From: JBLKSS01 sp047607725
Lineage (GTDB): Bacteria > Pseudomonadota > Gammaproteobacteria > Enterobacterales > Enterobacteriaceae
Length of the DNA: 9,100 nt
NCBI RefSeq assembly: GCF_047607725.1
Contig: NZ_JBLKSS010000166.1
Location: 1 to 9,100 of the forward strand
Direction of reading: 5' to 3'
In this document: positions 1 through 6,988 of the stretch, piece by piece
Layout: each line of letters starts with the position of its first letter
How positions within the stretch are numbered: the first letter of the stretch is position 1
Position numbers and translations under genes: made by a program
Notes under the pieces: model-generated
Databases searched by the model: none
What the model was told of the DNA's origin: nothing
Seen by the model: only the letters and a program-made list of their open reading frames with translations

Positions 1-138
1 CTCAAACCGGGATGGAAATAAAAGTTATTAAAATCAATACAATGTGAAAATACAATGAGCATAAGCGTGCAACGTAGGTTTACTGTCTCATACAACAAAC
101 CCACCAATAATTCAAGACGTCCTCCACGGGGCGCTTAC
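1..138 (-). mobile_element. End of an IS66-like insertion element, continuing left of the window
   Basis: Read on the minus strand from position 138 leftwards, the sequence begins GTAAGCGCCCCGTGGAGG. IS66-family elements characteristically have terminal inverted repeats that start with GTAA, often GTAAGCG. The point where this begins is exactly where rarA stops matching its family, so the junction 138/139 is probably the element tip. The rest of the segment is AT-rich, unlike the GC-rich genes beside it, and I recognise no transposase code in it. IS66 elements normally make 8-bp target duplications. If this is one, the rarA bases at 139-146 (cttcaata) should reappear at the far end, outside the window. 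Family assignment rests on the terminus only. Confidence 0.5.
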
Positions 139-532
139 CTTCAATATGCGGCAAAAAGGTGTCCTGCTGGCCTTTATTGAAGCGGTGCACCTCATCGACA
201 AACAGGATGGTGCGCCACCCGGCATCGCGATTGCGCCGCGCCCGCTCGATGGTCTCGCGGATCTCCTTGATATCGGAGGTCACCGCCGACAGGCGCTCCA
301 CGTCGGCCTGGCCATAGCGGGCAATGAGTTCCGCCAGGGTCGTTTTGCCGGTCCCCGGTGGTCCCCACAAAATCATCGAATGGAGCTGGCCGTTTTTGAT
401 CGCCCGCGGCAGCGGTTTGTCCGCCGCCAGCAGGTGGCTCTGACCGATATACTCCTCAAGCGTCGACGGGCGCATGCGTACTGCCAGCGGTTGGAATGCG
501 TTTTGGGAAAAGTCCAGGGACAGGTTACCCAT
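139..532 (-). pseudogene. rarA: rarA (mgsA), 3' truncated by an insertion: N-terminal 131 codons of the replication-associated recombination ATPase
   Basis: RarA is a clamp-loader-related AAA+ ATPase that acts at stalled replication forks; the E. coli protein has about 447 residues. The surviving N-terminus aligns without gaps to the family. It has Walker A GPPGTGKT at residues 57-64 and Walker B ILFVDEVH at 109-116. Homology ends at HIE (residue 131). The frame then runs 19 codons into the inserted element and stops at 80-82. Sensor 1, the arginine finger, the lid and the tetramerisation domain are all missing, so no active hexamer or tetramer clamp loader is expected. The start ATG at 530-532 lies 7 bases after the lolA stop, with a GAGGT ribosome site overlapping the lolA end, as in an operon. 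Identity is certain. That it is dead is near certain unless the 3' part is supplied elsewhere. Confidence 0.93.
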
Positions 533-539
533 AGTTACC

Positions 540-1151
540 TCACTGGCGCTGGTCGTCCAGCGTCACGCCTTTCGGCAGCGTAAAGTGGAATTTGGCATCC
601 TCCACCGGGCCGTTCTTTTGGCTTTTCAGCGCATAAGCACTGCGCTGGCCATCCTGCTCCACGGCGGTGAAACCTTCAATAGTGCCGTTGGCGGTCACTT
701 TAATCGTAAACTGCTTTAAATTACCGTTATCGGATTTCGGCACCAGCGAGAAGCTGTCGCCCTGCTGCTTCACGTTGTACTGACGCCAATCGGCGGCGCT
801 GTTGCGGGTTATCAGCATGAACGGCGTATTGCCGGGGGCGTTTTTCAGCCAGTTGGCGGTCGCTTGTTCAACAAAAGGATTATAGAACCACAGGGTTTTG
901 CCGTCGGAAACCAGCACGCTTTCATCCGGCGCGGTCATATGCCAGTTAAACAGATTTGGCCGTTTCACCCACAGTTCCCCTTCACCTTCCTGGACCGCGC
1001 CGTCTTCGGCGCCGGTCACCCGCTGGGTGAAGCTGGCGTGGAAACTATTGACCTGATTCAGGCGGCTTTGCAGGACATCGGCATCGTCGGCAAAAGCCGG
1101 GGCCGCCAGCACGGCGGCAAACAGACAAGCGGTCATCAACCGTTTTTTCAT
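540..1151 (-). CDS. lolA: LolA, periplasmic lipoprotein carrier
   Basis: LolA takes outer-membrane lipoproteins from the LolCDE ABC transporter at the inner membrane and hands them across the periplasm to LolB. From the ATG at 1149-1151 the protein has 203 residues, equal to the E. coli length. A signal peptide of about 21 residues (MKKRLMTACL..., ending APAFA) precedes the mature DDADVLQSRL. The mature part keeps family landmarks such as WVKRPNLFNWHM, LWFYNPFVEQAT and the C-terminal LDDQRQ. An ATG three codons upstream would directly abut the AAGGA ribosome site, whereas the chosen ATG has a 9-base spacer, which decides the start. It follows ftsK and precedes the rarA remnant. The gene looks intact and is usually essential, which fits its survival in a decaying region. 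Confidence 0.97.
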   Translation of the reverse strand: MKKRLMTACLFAAVLAAPAFADDADVLQSRLNQVNSFHASFTQRVTGAEDGAVQEGEGELWVKRPNLFNWHMTAPDESVLVSDGKTLWFYNPFVEQATANWLKNAPGNTPFMLITRNSAADWRQYNVKQQGDSFSLVPKSDNGNLKQFTIKVTANGTIEGFTAVEQDGQRSAYALKSQKNGPVEDAKFHFTLPKGVTLDDQRQ

Positions 1152-1302
1152 TATGGGCATTCCTTGAAAGAGTGAACCCGCGCGCTCCCTTTCGAGGCGC
1201 GGCGACAGCGTTAACTTTATCGGAAGACGGGTGGGACGCCATAGGAATATCCTCTGAAACGTCCCGGTTTACGCATCTTTGCACGCGCGCCCCGCGTGGG
1301 GC
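1152..1302 (-). other. ftsK-lolA intergenic region with a short GC hairpin
   Basis: Directly after the ftsK stop lies a perfect 5-bp inverted repeat (GCCCC, 4-base loop, GGGGC; 1289-1302). No T-run follows it in the minus direction, so it is at best a weak or Rho-assisted stop, and read-through from ftsK to lolA is possible. The lolA ribosome site AAGGA is near 1161-1165. I find no convincing -35/-10 pair for lolA. The sequence gives no evidence of an additional gene. Confidence 0.4.
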
Positions 1303-4300
1303 TTACTCCTGTGACGGCGGGGACAGCACTTCGCGGTTGCCGTTGTGCCCGGGTGAGCTGACAATGCCCTGCAATTCCATTTGCTCGACGATGCGCGCGG
1401 CGCGGTTATAGCCGATGCGGAACTGGCGCTGCACGCCGGAAATCGACGCCCGGCGCTTGTCGATAACGAAAGCCACCGCCTGGTCGAACAGCGGATCCAG
1501 CTCTTCGTCGCCGTCCAGGCCGCCGCCGCCCTCATCACTGGCGCTGGTGATGCTGTCGATATATTGCGGCCGTCCGCGGGCTTTCCAGTCGTTGACCACC
1601 TCATGCACCTCTTCATCGCGGACAAAGGCGCCATGGACGCGCACCGGCAGCGAGGAGTTGGGGGCCAGGTAGAGCATATCCCCCATGCCCAGCAGCGACT
1701 CCGCGCCGGTCTGGTCGAGAATGGTGCGGGAATCGATTTTGCTTGAAACGGTAAAGGCGATGCGCGTCGGGATGTTGGCCTTGATAAGGCCGGTGATAAC
1801 GTCCACCGACGGCCGCTGCGTCGCCAGTACCAGATGAATTCCGGCGGCGCGCGCCTTCTGCGCCAGGCGGGCAATCAGCTCTTCCACCTTCTTGCCGCCC
1901 GCCATCATCAGATCGGCGAATTCATCCACCATCACCACGATATAGGGCAGCTTCTCCAGCACCGGCGGCGTTTCCGCCATGCCGTCGCCCGGTTTCCAGA
2001 AGGGATCAGGCACCGGCCTGCCCATGGCGGCCGCCTGTTCAATACGCTCATTGTAGCTCGCCAGGTTGCGCACGCCGAGGGCAGACATCAGCTTATAGCG
2101 CCGTTCCATTTCGCCCACGCACCAGCGCAGCGCGTTGGCGGCGTCCTTCATATCGGTGACCACTTCGGTCAGCAGATGGGGGATGCCTTCATACACCGAC
2201 AGCTCCAGCATTTTCGGGTCGATCATGATAAAGCACACCTCTTTTGGCGTCGCCTTATACAGGATGCTGAGGATCATGGCGTTGACCCCCACCGATTTCC
2301 CGGAGCCGGTGGTCCCCGCCACCAGCAGATGCGGCATTTTGCCCAGATCGGCAATCACCGGCTGGCCGCCAATGTCCTTGCCGAGCATCAGCGCCAGCGG
2401 CGAGGCGGTGTCGCGGAATTTCTCGCAATCCAGCACTTCGCGCAGATAGACCGTTTGGCGACGTTTGTTGGGCAATTCCAGGCCGACGTAGGGTTTACCG
2501 GGGATCACTTCCACCACCCGCACCGCCATCGCCGACAACGATCGCGCCAGATCGCGCGACAGATTGGAAATACGCGCCGCTTTCACCCCGGGGGCAAGAT
2601 CCAGCTCGAAACGGGTAATGACCGGCCCCGGCGAAATGCCCACGACTTCCGCCTTGACGCGATAATCGGCCAGCCGGGCTTCCACCAGACGCGCCGTCTG
2701 CTCAAGTGCGAACATGTCTACCGGCTCTTCCTCACGCGGCGGCGGAGTCAGAAGATCCATGGTTGGCAGCGGCGTGGACGGTTTTTGCCGCGGTTGCTCC
2801 TGACGCATCAGGAACGGATGAATCAGACTGTCCATGGCCGGCGTCTGCGGCGCGGGCTGGCCAAAGGGGTTGTCCTGCGGCGGCGCCACGTCATCGTCGT
2901 GCCAGGGGGCGGCGTCGTCCGGCCAGCTGTCGTCATCACTCGGATAAGCGGCGGATTGCCCGCGGCCATCGTGGGGGGACGGCGTAAACCGCGCGTCCTG
3001 CGCCGCAAAACACGCATCATGACGGCGATCCATTCCGGCCGCCGGCGCAAAACCTGCCTCATGGCGGCGGTCGTTGCCGGCCGCCGTCGATAGCGGCGAA
3101 GCGCCGTCGTCGTGCGCCGCTGGGGCGGCGTCGGGATAGCGCTGCATCTGCTGATGGGCAAAATCTTCCGCCAGACGCTGCTGCTCATCCCAGGCCGCTT
3201 CTTCGTCCGGGGAGGCGAACGTCGGCCTCGGCGCGGCGTCGGCTAATGGCGCGTCAGGGTACTGCGCCGCCGTCGGGCGGTCGTCGACGCCGGCAGCCGG
3301 CGCGAACCCGTCCTGGCTACCCTCCTGTCGTTCCTCCAGCGGCGGTAGCTGCTGAGAGGGGATCTTGATCCCGTACGAGGCGAGTTCACGTCGCGTCGGG
3401 ATGCGCACCGGTTTCGGGCGCGGCACTTCCGGCCCGATGCTCTGTTTCACATGCGGATTGTAGTCATTGCCGCTGGCGGAAAAAGCCGGTATGAAGGTCA
3501 GCGCCGCGCCGCTTTGCCCCGCGCCGCCGGCCGCCAGCGCACCGCTGTTTTGCTGCGCTACGGTGAAGTCATAAGGGGTGTGGGGCGCATCCAGATCCCG
3601 TTGCCAGTCGCCCATAGGCGGCCCGTCGTCCTCCGCGGCCAAAGCGTGAGGATCGGCCGGCGACATGGCGCTCGCCCCCAACGCGCCTGCCAATCCCTGG
3701 GGAGCGCCGTTGCCGGCGCTGGCGTGCGCCGACGGCGGGTAATCGCCGCGCTGCCCGCCCTGGGGATTAGCGGCGACGGCTGGCCCGGCAGGCTGCGTCC
3801 CGGCCATGCCGAGGCCGCCCTGTGCCGCCTCGCTCAGGCGCGCTGCGACCGATGGCCGCAGCAGCGGATCTGGGTTCGTTTCCTGCGCCGCGTAGGGACG
3901 CAGCTGCGGGTCGTCGTCGTCGCGCCGGCTGCGGTTGGAGACAAGAGTCAGACAGCCCAGCACCACTGCGCCGATTTTCTCGGCGATGGTAAGCCACGAC
4001 CAGCCGGTGAACAGGGTTAGCCCCGACGCCCAGACGCACAACAGCGCGAGGGTGGCGCCGATGCCGTTGAACCACGGCAGAATCGCGTTGCTCAGCAGGC
4101 TGCCGATAACGCCGCCGGAGGCGAAATAGTAGAGATCGTCCACGTTAAGCGCGGCCAGGCCGCAAGAGGTGAGTAGCAGCGCCAGGCTGCCGATAAGCCG
4201 CCGTGACAGGCCGAATAAATCCACATAGTCACGTCTGTCGCGCTGGGCGAAGGCGCTCCAGCAAAAAAACAGCATGATGGGCGGCAGCGCATAGGCCAGC

Positions 4301-4542
4301 ACGCCGAAGGTGAAAAACAGGGTATCGGCAAACCACGACCGTACCCCGCCGCCCAGATTGTGTATCGGGCCATGCCAGGCGGTCTGGGACCAACTCGGAT
4401 CGGAGGGGCTGAAACTGACCAGCGTCACCATCAAATAAAACGCAAAAATACCCACAATAACCAGCACAGCCTCCAGTAGCCGGCGGCCGCTGCTGAGTTT
4501 TTTGAGGGCGATGTCTTTATCTTCTGCATATTCCTGGCTCAA
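1303..4542 (-). CDS. ftsK: FtsK, division-septum DNA translocase
   Basis: FtsK anchors at the septum and pumps chromosome ends towards dif, where it activates XerCD to resolve dimers; its membrane part is needed for division. The protein has 1079 residues against 1329 in E. coli. Residues 1-200 hold four membrane segments (about 22-44, 75-98, 115-133 and 162-184). A long low-complexity linker follows, with conserved islands such as PTRRELASYGIK and AWDEQQRLAEDFA. The motor carries Walker A GTTGSGKS at 743-750 and Walker B VVMVDEFAD with D873/E874. The last 68 or so residues form the winged-helix gamma domain (ISGVQRQFRIGYNRAARI) that reads KOPS and contacts XerD. The start is TTG, supported by the conserved MSQEY N-terminus and a GGAG site at 4551-4554. 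The length difference lies entirely in the linker. No lesion is seen. Confidence 0.97.
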   Translation of the reverse strand: MSQEYAEDKDIALKKLSSGRRLLEAVLVIVGIFAFYLMVTLVSFSPSDPSWSQTAWHGPIHNLGGGVRSWFADTLFFTFGVLAYALPPIMLFFCWSAFAQRDRRDYVDLFGLSRRLIGSLALLLTSCGLAALNVDDLYYFASGGVIGSLLSNAILPWFNGIGATLALLCVWASGLTLFTGWSWLTIAEKIGAVVLGCLTLVSNRSRRDDDDPQLRPYAAQETNPDPLLRPSVAARLSEAAQGGLGMAGTQPAGPAVAANPQGGQRGDYPPSAHASAGNGAPQGLAGALGASAMSPADPHALAAEDDGPPMGDWQRDLDAPHTPYDFTVAQQNSGALAAGGAGQSGAALTFIPAFSASGNDYNPHVKQSIGPEVPRPKPVRIPTRRELASYGIKIPSQQLPPLEERQEGSQDGFAPAAGVDDRPTAAQYPDAPLADAAPRPTFASPDEEAAWDEQQRLAEDFAHQQMQRYPDAAPAAHDDGASPLSTAAGNDRRHEAGFAPAAGMDRRHDACFAAQDARFTPSPHDGRGQSAAYPSDDDSWPDDAAPWHDDDVAPPQDNPFGQPAPQTPAMDSLIHPFLMRQEQPRQKPSTPLPTMDLLTPPPREEEPVDMFALEQTARLVEARLADYRVKAEVVGISPGPVITRFELDLAPGVKAARISNLSRDLARSLSAMAVRVVEVIPGKPYVGLELPNKRRQTVYLREVLDCEKFRDTASPLALMLGKDIGGQPVIADLGKMPHLLVAGTTGSGKSVGVNAMILSILYKATPKEVCFIMIDPKMLELSVYEGIPHLLTEVVTDMKDAANALRWCVGEMERRYKLMSALGVRNLASYNERIEQAAAMGRPVPDPFWKPGDGMAETPPVLEKLPYIVVMVDEFADLMMAGGKKVEELIARLAQKARAAGIHLVLATQRPSVDVITGLIKANIPTRIAFTVSSKIDSRTILDQTGAESLLGMGDMLYLAPNSSLPVRVHGAFVRDEEVHEVVNDWKARGRPQYIDSITSASDEGGGGLDGDEELDPLFDQAVAFVIDKRRASISGVQRQFRIGYNRAARIVEQMELQGIVSSPGHNGNREVLSPPSQE
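3001..3084 (-). repeat. Two tandem 42-bp repeats in the ftsK linker
   Basis: Two adjacent in-frame units (3043-3084 and 3001-3042) encode AAGNDRRHEAGFAP and AAGMDRRHDACFAA. By eye they match at about 33 of 42 bases. A related GFAPAAGVDDR stretch occurs further towards the N-terminus of the linker. This is the usual way FtsK linkers change length, and it is not expected to affect the motor. Confidence 0.75.
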
Positions 4543-4580
4543 GAAAGGCTCTCCAGGTTCCTGTTAACCGATATAATAAC

Positions 4581-4604
4581 AGCGCCGAGGTGCTGTCCGG
4601 CGCT
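4581..4604. promoter_or_regulatory. Inverted repeat in the ftsK leader
   Basis: AGCGCCG and CGGCGCT form a perfect 7-bp stem with a 10-base loop, between the SOS box and the ftsK ribosome site. It would form a hairpin in the leader RNA. No T-run follows, so it is not a standard terminator. A role is not known to me. Confidence 0.4.
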
Positions 4605-4607
4605 GGG

Positions 4608-4636
4608 ACTGTATGAATTCACAGGAGTGTAACCAA
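4608..4636 (-). promoter_or_regulatory. Candidate ftsK promoter overlapping the SOS box
   Basis: On the minus strand TTGGTT (4631-4636) and TACAGT (4608-4613) are separated by 17 bases. Three and four bases match the sigma-70 -35 and -10 consensus. The LexA box lies between and over them, so repressor binding would block polymerase. Transcripts would have a leader of about 60 bases before the TTG start. Confidence 0.45.
4609..4624. promoter_or_regulatory. LexA (SOS) box upstream of ftsK
   Basis: The minus strand reads CTGTGAATTCATACAG, which is CTGT-N8-ACAG, the LexA consensus core, with an AT-rich symmetric centre. In E. coli ftsK is SOS-inducible (it was found as dinH) from a LexA-controlled promoter in the same place between lrp and ftsK. 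Its survival implies that ftsK is still damage-responsive if lexA is functional. Confidence 0.75.
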
Positions 4637-4676
4637 AACAAACCGTATTTGCACCTGGAATGCTCCTTAACGCGTC

Positions 4677-5058
4677 TTTATGACTAGACGATTACTCTGT
4701 TTCACTTCTTCCATGACCACAATAGGTTCGGGTGTCGTTCACGCCGGGCAGGCGCCGCAGTGTCTCGCCAAGCAGTTTACGATAGGCGGACATATCCGGC
4801 ACGCCGCGGTTGAGGGTAATCTCAACAAACACCAGTAACGACGCATCCAGATAGTGCGGGTTCAACAGCGCGGTATAGTCCTGGATGAAACCCTGGCGCT
4901 CCAGGCGGCGCACGCGTTCCAGACAGGGGGTGTGGGCATAACCCGACCCGCTTCGATAACTCGACATTGGAAATCCGTCCGTCTTTTTGCAGCTCGTTCA
5001 GGATATTGCGGTCGATACGATCAAGATCTTTCCTCGGGCGCTTTTTATTGTCTACCAT
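4677..5058 (-). pseudogene. lrp: lrp, leucine-responsive regulator, inactivated by two frameshifts and an internal deletion
   Basis: Lrp is a 164-residue feast/famine regulator with an N-terminal helix-turn-helix and a C-terminal RAM domain that binds leucine and forms octamers. From the ATG at 5056-5058 the frame gives MVDNKKRPRKDLDRIDRNIL and ELSKRVGL as in E. coli. Then 13 bases replace the 12 expected for SPTP (about 4927-4939), a +1 frameshift inside the DNA-binding domain. The next frame resumes at PCLERVRRLERQ and runs to ITLNRG, then jumps to VPDMSAYRKLL: about 35 codons of the RAM domain are gone near 4800-4806, in frame. A second +1 (extra T near 4729-4731, after NDTRTY) shifts the tail. 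With it corrected, VVMEEVKQSNRLVIKTR and the normal stop at 4677-4679 are present. With three independent hits, no functional Lrp is possible. Confidence 0.95.
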
Positions 5059-5320
5059 CATTAGTGTCTCTCTCAATTCCTTCCCTGTACTTGCATACCC
5101 TTACTAACTTCATTGTGTCAGGGGTTGTCTAAGGACCTGTTATCAGTTTTTTTTAAGGTCAACCTTTTATGGAACCATTTAGAACCTGTCTGTCAACATA
5201 CTACACGGCATCAGGGAGCGCGTGACGCGCTGTAACGGCATATCGCGCGCGCGGCACCGCAAACCCACTCTGCCGCCCAGCCCGGGTGGCCAGCCTCGGC
5301 CTGTTTATTTGCCAGCCTAG

Positions 5321-5351
5321 ATGTTTCCGCAAAAGCGCAGCCGATTGTCAA
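5321..5351 (-). promoter_or_regulatory. Candidate remnant lrp promoter
   Basis: A perfect -35 hexamer TTGACA lies on the minus strand at 5346-5351. The best -10 is weak (AAACAT at 5321-5326, 19-base spacing). Transcription from here would give a leader of about 255 bases, similar to the unusually long lrp leader (about 267 bases) described in E. coli. The positional agreement supports it; the poor -10 does not. Confidence 0.33.
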
Positions 5352-5527
5352 AGTAAAACGTTAAAAATCAGAACAACATACCAGTTGTTAGCGACAACCT
5401 TCGCCTCGGGGCGGGTTTAGCGGGGTTTTTTCCCCGATTATGCCCTGCTGGCGGCATCGATAGCCGCAATTAATTGGAAAAATCGTTAACTACTTTTTGC
5501 ATCCTTTTTTAACTCTGGTAATTTTCT

Positions 5528-5533
5528 TACAAT
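5528..5533 (+). promoter_or_regulatory. Candidate trxB -10 element
   Basis: TACAAT lies 35 bases before the trxB start in an AT-rich stretch and matches five of six bases of the -10 consensus. The -35 region 17 bases upstream is a T-run (CTTTTTTAAC) with a poor match, so the promoter may rely on an activator or be weak. Confidence 0.4.
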
Positions 5534-5568
5534 GCCCTGGTTATTGAGGCGATGACAATGAGGAAAAC

Positions 5569-6537
5569 ATGTCTACGGTGAAACACAGTAAACTACTCAT
5601 ATTGGGTTCAGGGCCGGCGGGCTATACCGCCGCGGTCTATGCCGCGCGTGCCAATCTGAATCCGGTTTTAATCACCGGTATGGAGCAAGGCGGACAGCTG
5701 ACGACCACCACCGAGGTGGAAAACTGGCCGGGCGACCCCGAAGGGTTGACCGGGCCTCTGCTGATGGAGCGCATGTACGCCCACGCCACAAAATTCAACA
5801 CAGAAATCATTTTCGACCACATTAGCCAGGTGGATCTGCAGAACCGCCCGTTCCGCCTGGTCGGCGATAGCGGCGAATACACCTGCGATGCGCTTATTAT
5901 CGCCACCGGCGCCTTCGCGCGGTATTTGGGCCTGCCGTCCGAGGAAGCCTATAAAGGGAAAGGGGTGTCCGCCTGCGCCACCTGCGATGGCTTTTTTTAC
6001 CGCAACCAGAAAGTGGCGGTGGTCGGCGGCGGCAATACCGCCGTGGAGGAAGCACTGTATCTGGCCAATATCGCCGAGGAAGTGCATTTAATCCACCGCC
6101 GCGACACCTTCCGTTCGGAAAAAATCCTTATCGACCGGCTGATGGATAAAGTCAATAACGGCAATATCGTCCTGCATACTAATCGGACGTTGGAAGAGGT
6201 GTTGGGCGACGAGATGGGTGTCACCGGCGTGCGGCTCAAAGAAGTGGCCGGCAATGCCCATGAAGATTTGGCGGTCGCCGGGGTGTTTATCGCTATCGGC
6301 CATAGCCCCAATACCGCCATTTTCGGCTCGCAGCTGGCGCTGCAGAACGGTTACCTGCGTGTGCAGTCCGGGATTAACGGCAACACGACCGCCACCTCGA
6401 TTCCGGGCGTGTTCGCGGCCGGCGACGTCATGGACCATAACTACCGCCAGGCGATTACCTCCGCAGGGACCGGCTGTATGGCGGCGCTGGACGCCGAACG
6501 TTATCTCGACGGACTGGCGCAGGCCGGCTCTCTCTGA
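5569..6537 (+). CDS. trxB: Thioredoxin reductase TrxB
   Basis: TrxB is a cytoplasmic FAD enzyme that passes electrons from NADPH to thioredoxin, supporting ribonucleotide reductase and protein thiol repair. The protein has 322 residues, one more than in E. coli, and aligns end to end. FAD-binding GSGPAG is at 13-18, and the redox-active CATC pair at C136/C139. NADPH-binding GGGNTA starts at 153, with the 2'-phosphate-contacting HRRDxxR at 176-182. The second FAD motif GVFAAGDVMD sits near the C-terminus, followed by the conserved SAGTGCMAALDAERYL. AGGA at 5561-5564 precedes the ATG. Residue 116 is F where E. coli has S, in the TGASARYLG segment; I cannot judge the effect. It lies divergent from the dead lrp and upstream of the dead cydDC, and is intact. 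Confidence 0.97.
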   Translation: MSTVKHSKLLILGSGPAGYTAAVYAARANLNPVLITGMEQGGQLTTTTEVENWPGDPEGLTGPLLMERMYAHATKFNTEIIFDHISQVDLQNRPFRLVGDSGEYTCDALIIATGAFARYLGLPSEEAYKGKGVSACATCDGFFYRNQKVAVVGGGNTAVEEALYLANIAEEVHLIHRRDTFRSEKILIDRLMDKVNNGNIVLHTNRTLEEVLGDEMGVTGVRLKEVAGNAHEDLAVAGVFIAIGHSPNTAIFGSQLALQNGYLRVQSGINGNTTATSIPGVFAAGDVMDHNYRQAITSAGTGCMAALDAERYLDGLAQAGSL

Positions 6538-6988
6538 CGCCGCAACGCCTGGGCGCGGCTAGGCGGGTGGCGCATCCGATGGCCGCCTTCTCTTTGCCTT
6601 TTGCCTTGACGGATGGGCGCGCCCGCTCTCGGCCGCCGACGGCCCGCGTTCATGCTTACCGAGCCCACCCCTGTGCATTGAACACGCCAAGGCGCAATAA
6701 GCCGGCCCTGGCGCCCGTCCTCGCGGCCGGCGTACGCCGCTCCGCACGCGCGCCGTCGGAACCTTAGGTGGCCCCTAAGCTTATCCTGGCGGTCAATACC
6801 TCTGCCCGCCGAACGCGGCGCCGCTTGACGGTCCTATGGGCGGTAATTCGCCGGCAATGATTTTCACCTCGCGCGCAACAGGGTAAGATGTCGGCGCACC
6901 GGCAAACTACAGGTCATTCCGGTCTCACTTCCCGGCATGGGATTTCCAATGTTAACCGCTTGCCGCTCCGGCTGGAAACTGACGTTCA
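6538..6988 (+). other. trxB-cydD spacer without a recognisable gene
   Basis: This stretch of about 451 bp is mostly GC-rich. Open frames here are short, compositionally random and match nothing I recognise. An inverted repeat CTTAGG-TGGCC-CCTAAG (6763-6779) lacks a following T-run. The spacer is longer than I recall for E. coli. It could be ancestral lineage-specific DNA or an eroded insertion, and I cannot tell which. Confidence 0.5.
6861..6889 (+). promoter_or_regulatory. Candidate cydD promoter
   Basis: TTTTCA (6861-6866) and TAAGAT (6884-6889) are exactly 17 bases apart, each with four of six consensus bases. They would give a leader of about 90 bases before the cydD ATG. The signal seems preserved although the genes downstream are broken. 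Confidence 0.4.

Larger units (their letters stand above)
5059..5568. promoter_or_regulatory. Divergent lrp-trxB regulatory region
   Basis: This stretch of about 510 bp holds no supportable gene. The lrp ribosome site (GAGAGA) lies just upstream of its ATG. Inverted repeats include AGCGCG-TGA-CGCGCT (5217-5231) and CGGGG-TTTTTT-CCCCG (5421-5436). AT-rich blocks occur at about 5130-5195 and 5340-5400. E. coli has a similarly long region here, containing the Lrp autoregulatory sites. I cannot identify individual Lrp sites by eye, because the consensus is too loose. Confidence 0.6.

Noticed and set aside
1045..1242. Small minus-strand frame starting ATGGCGTCCCAC with an AGAGGA site, before and into lolA
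   Set aside because: The ribosome-site match is tempting, but the frame overlaps the lolA signal peptide out of frame, its residues are unlike any known leader, and no partner signal is seen.
1289..1302. Strong terminator after ftsK
   Set aside because: The stem is only 5 bp and no T-run follows in the direction of transcription.
1834..3093. Long plus-strand open frame of 419 codons opposite ftsK
   Set aside because: It is antisense to a clearly conserved gene, is full of H, R and Q runs as expected from a GC-rich complement, and matches no family.
5421..5436. CGGGG-TTTTTT-CCCCG as an intrinsic terminator
   Set aside because: The T-run is in the loop and not after the stem, and no gene ends nearby on either strand.
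6567..6767. Short open frames on both strands of the trxB-cydD spacer
   Set aside because: Random composition, no ribosome site and no recognisable motif; typical of open GC-rich non-coding DNA.
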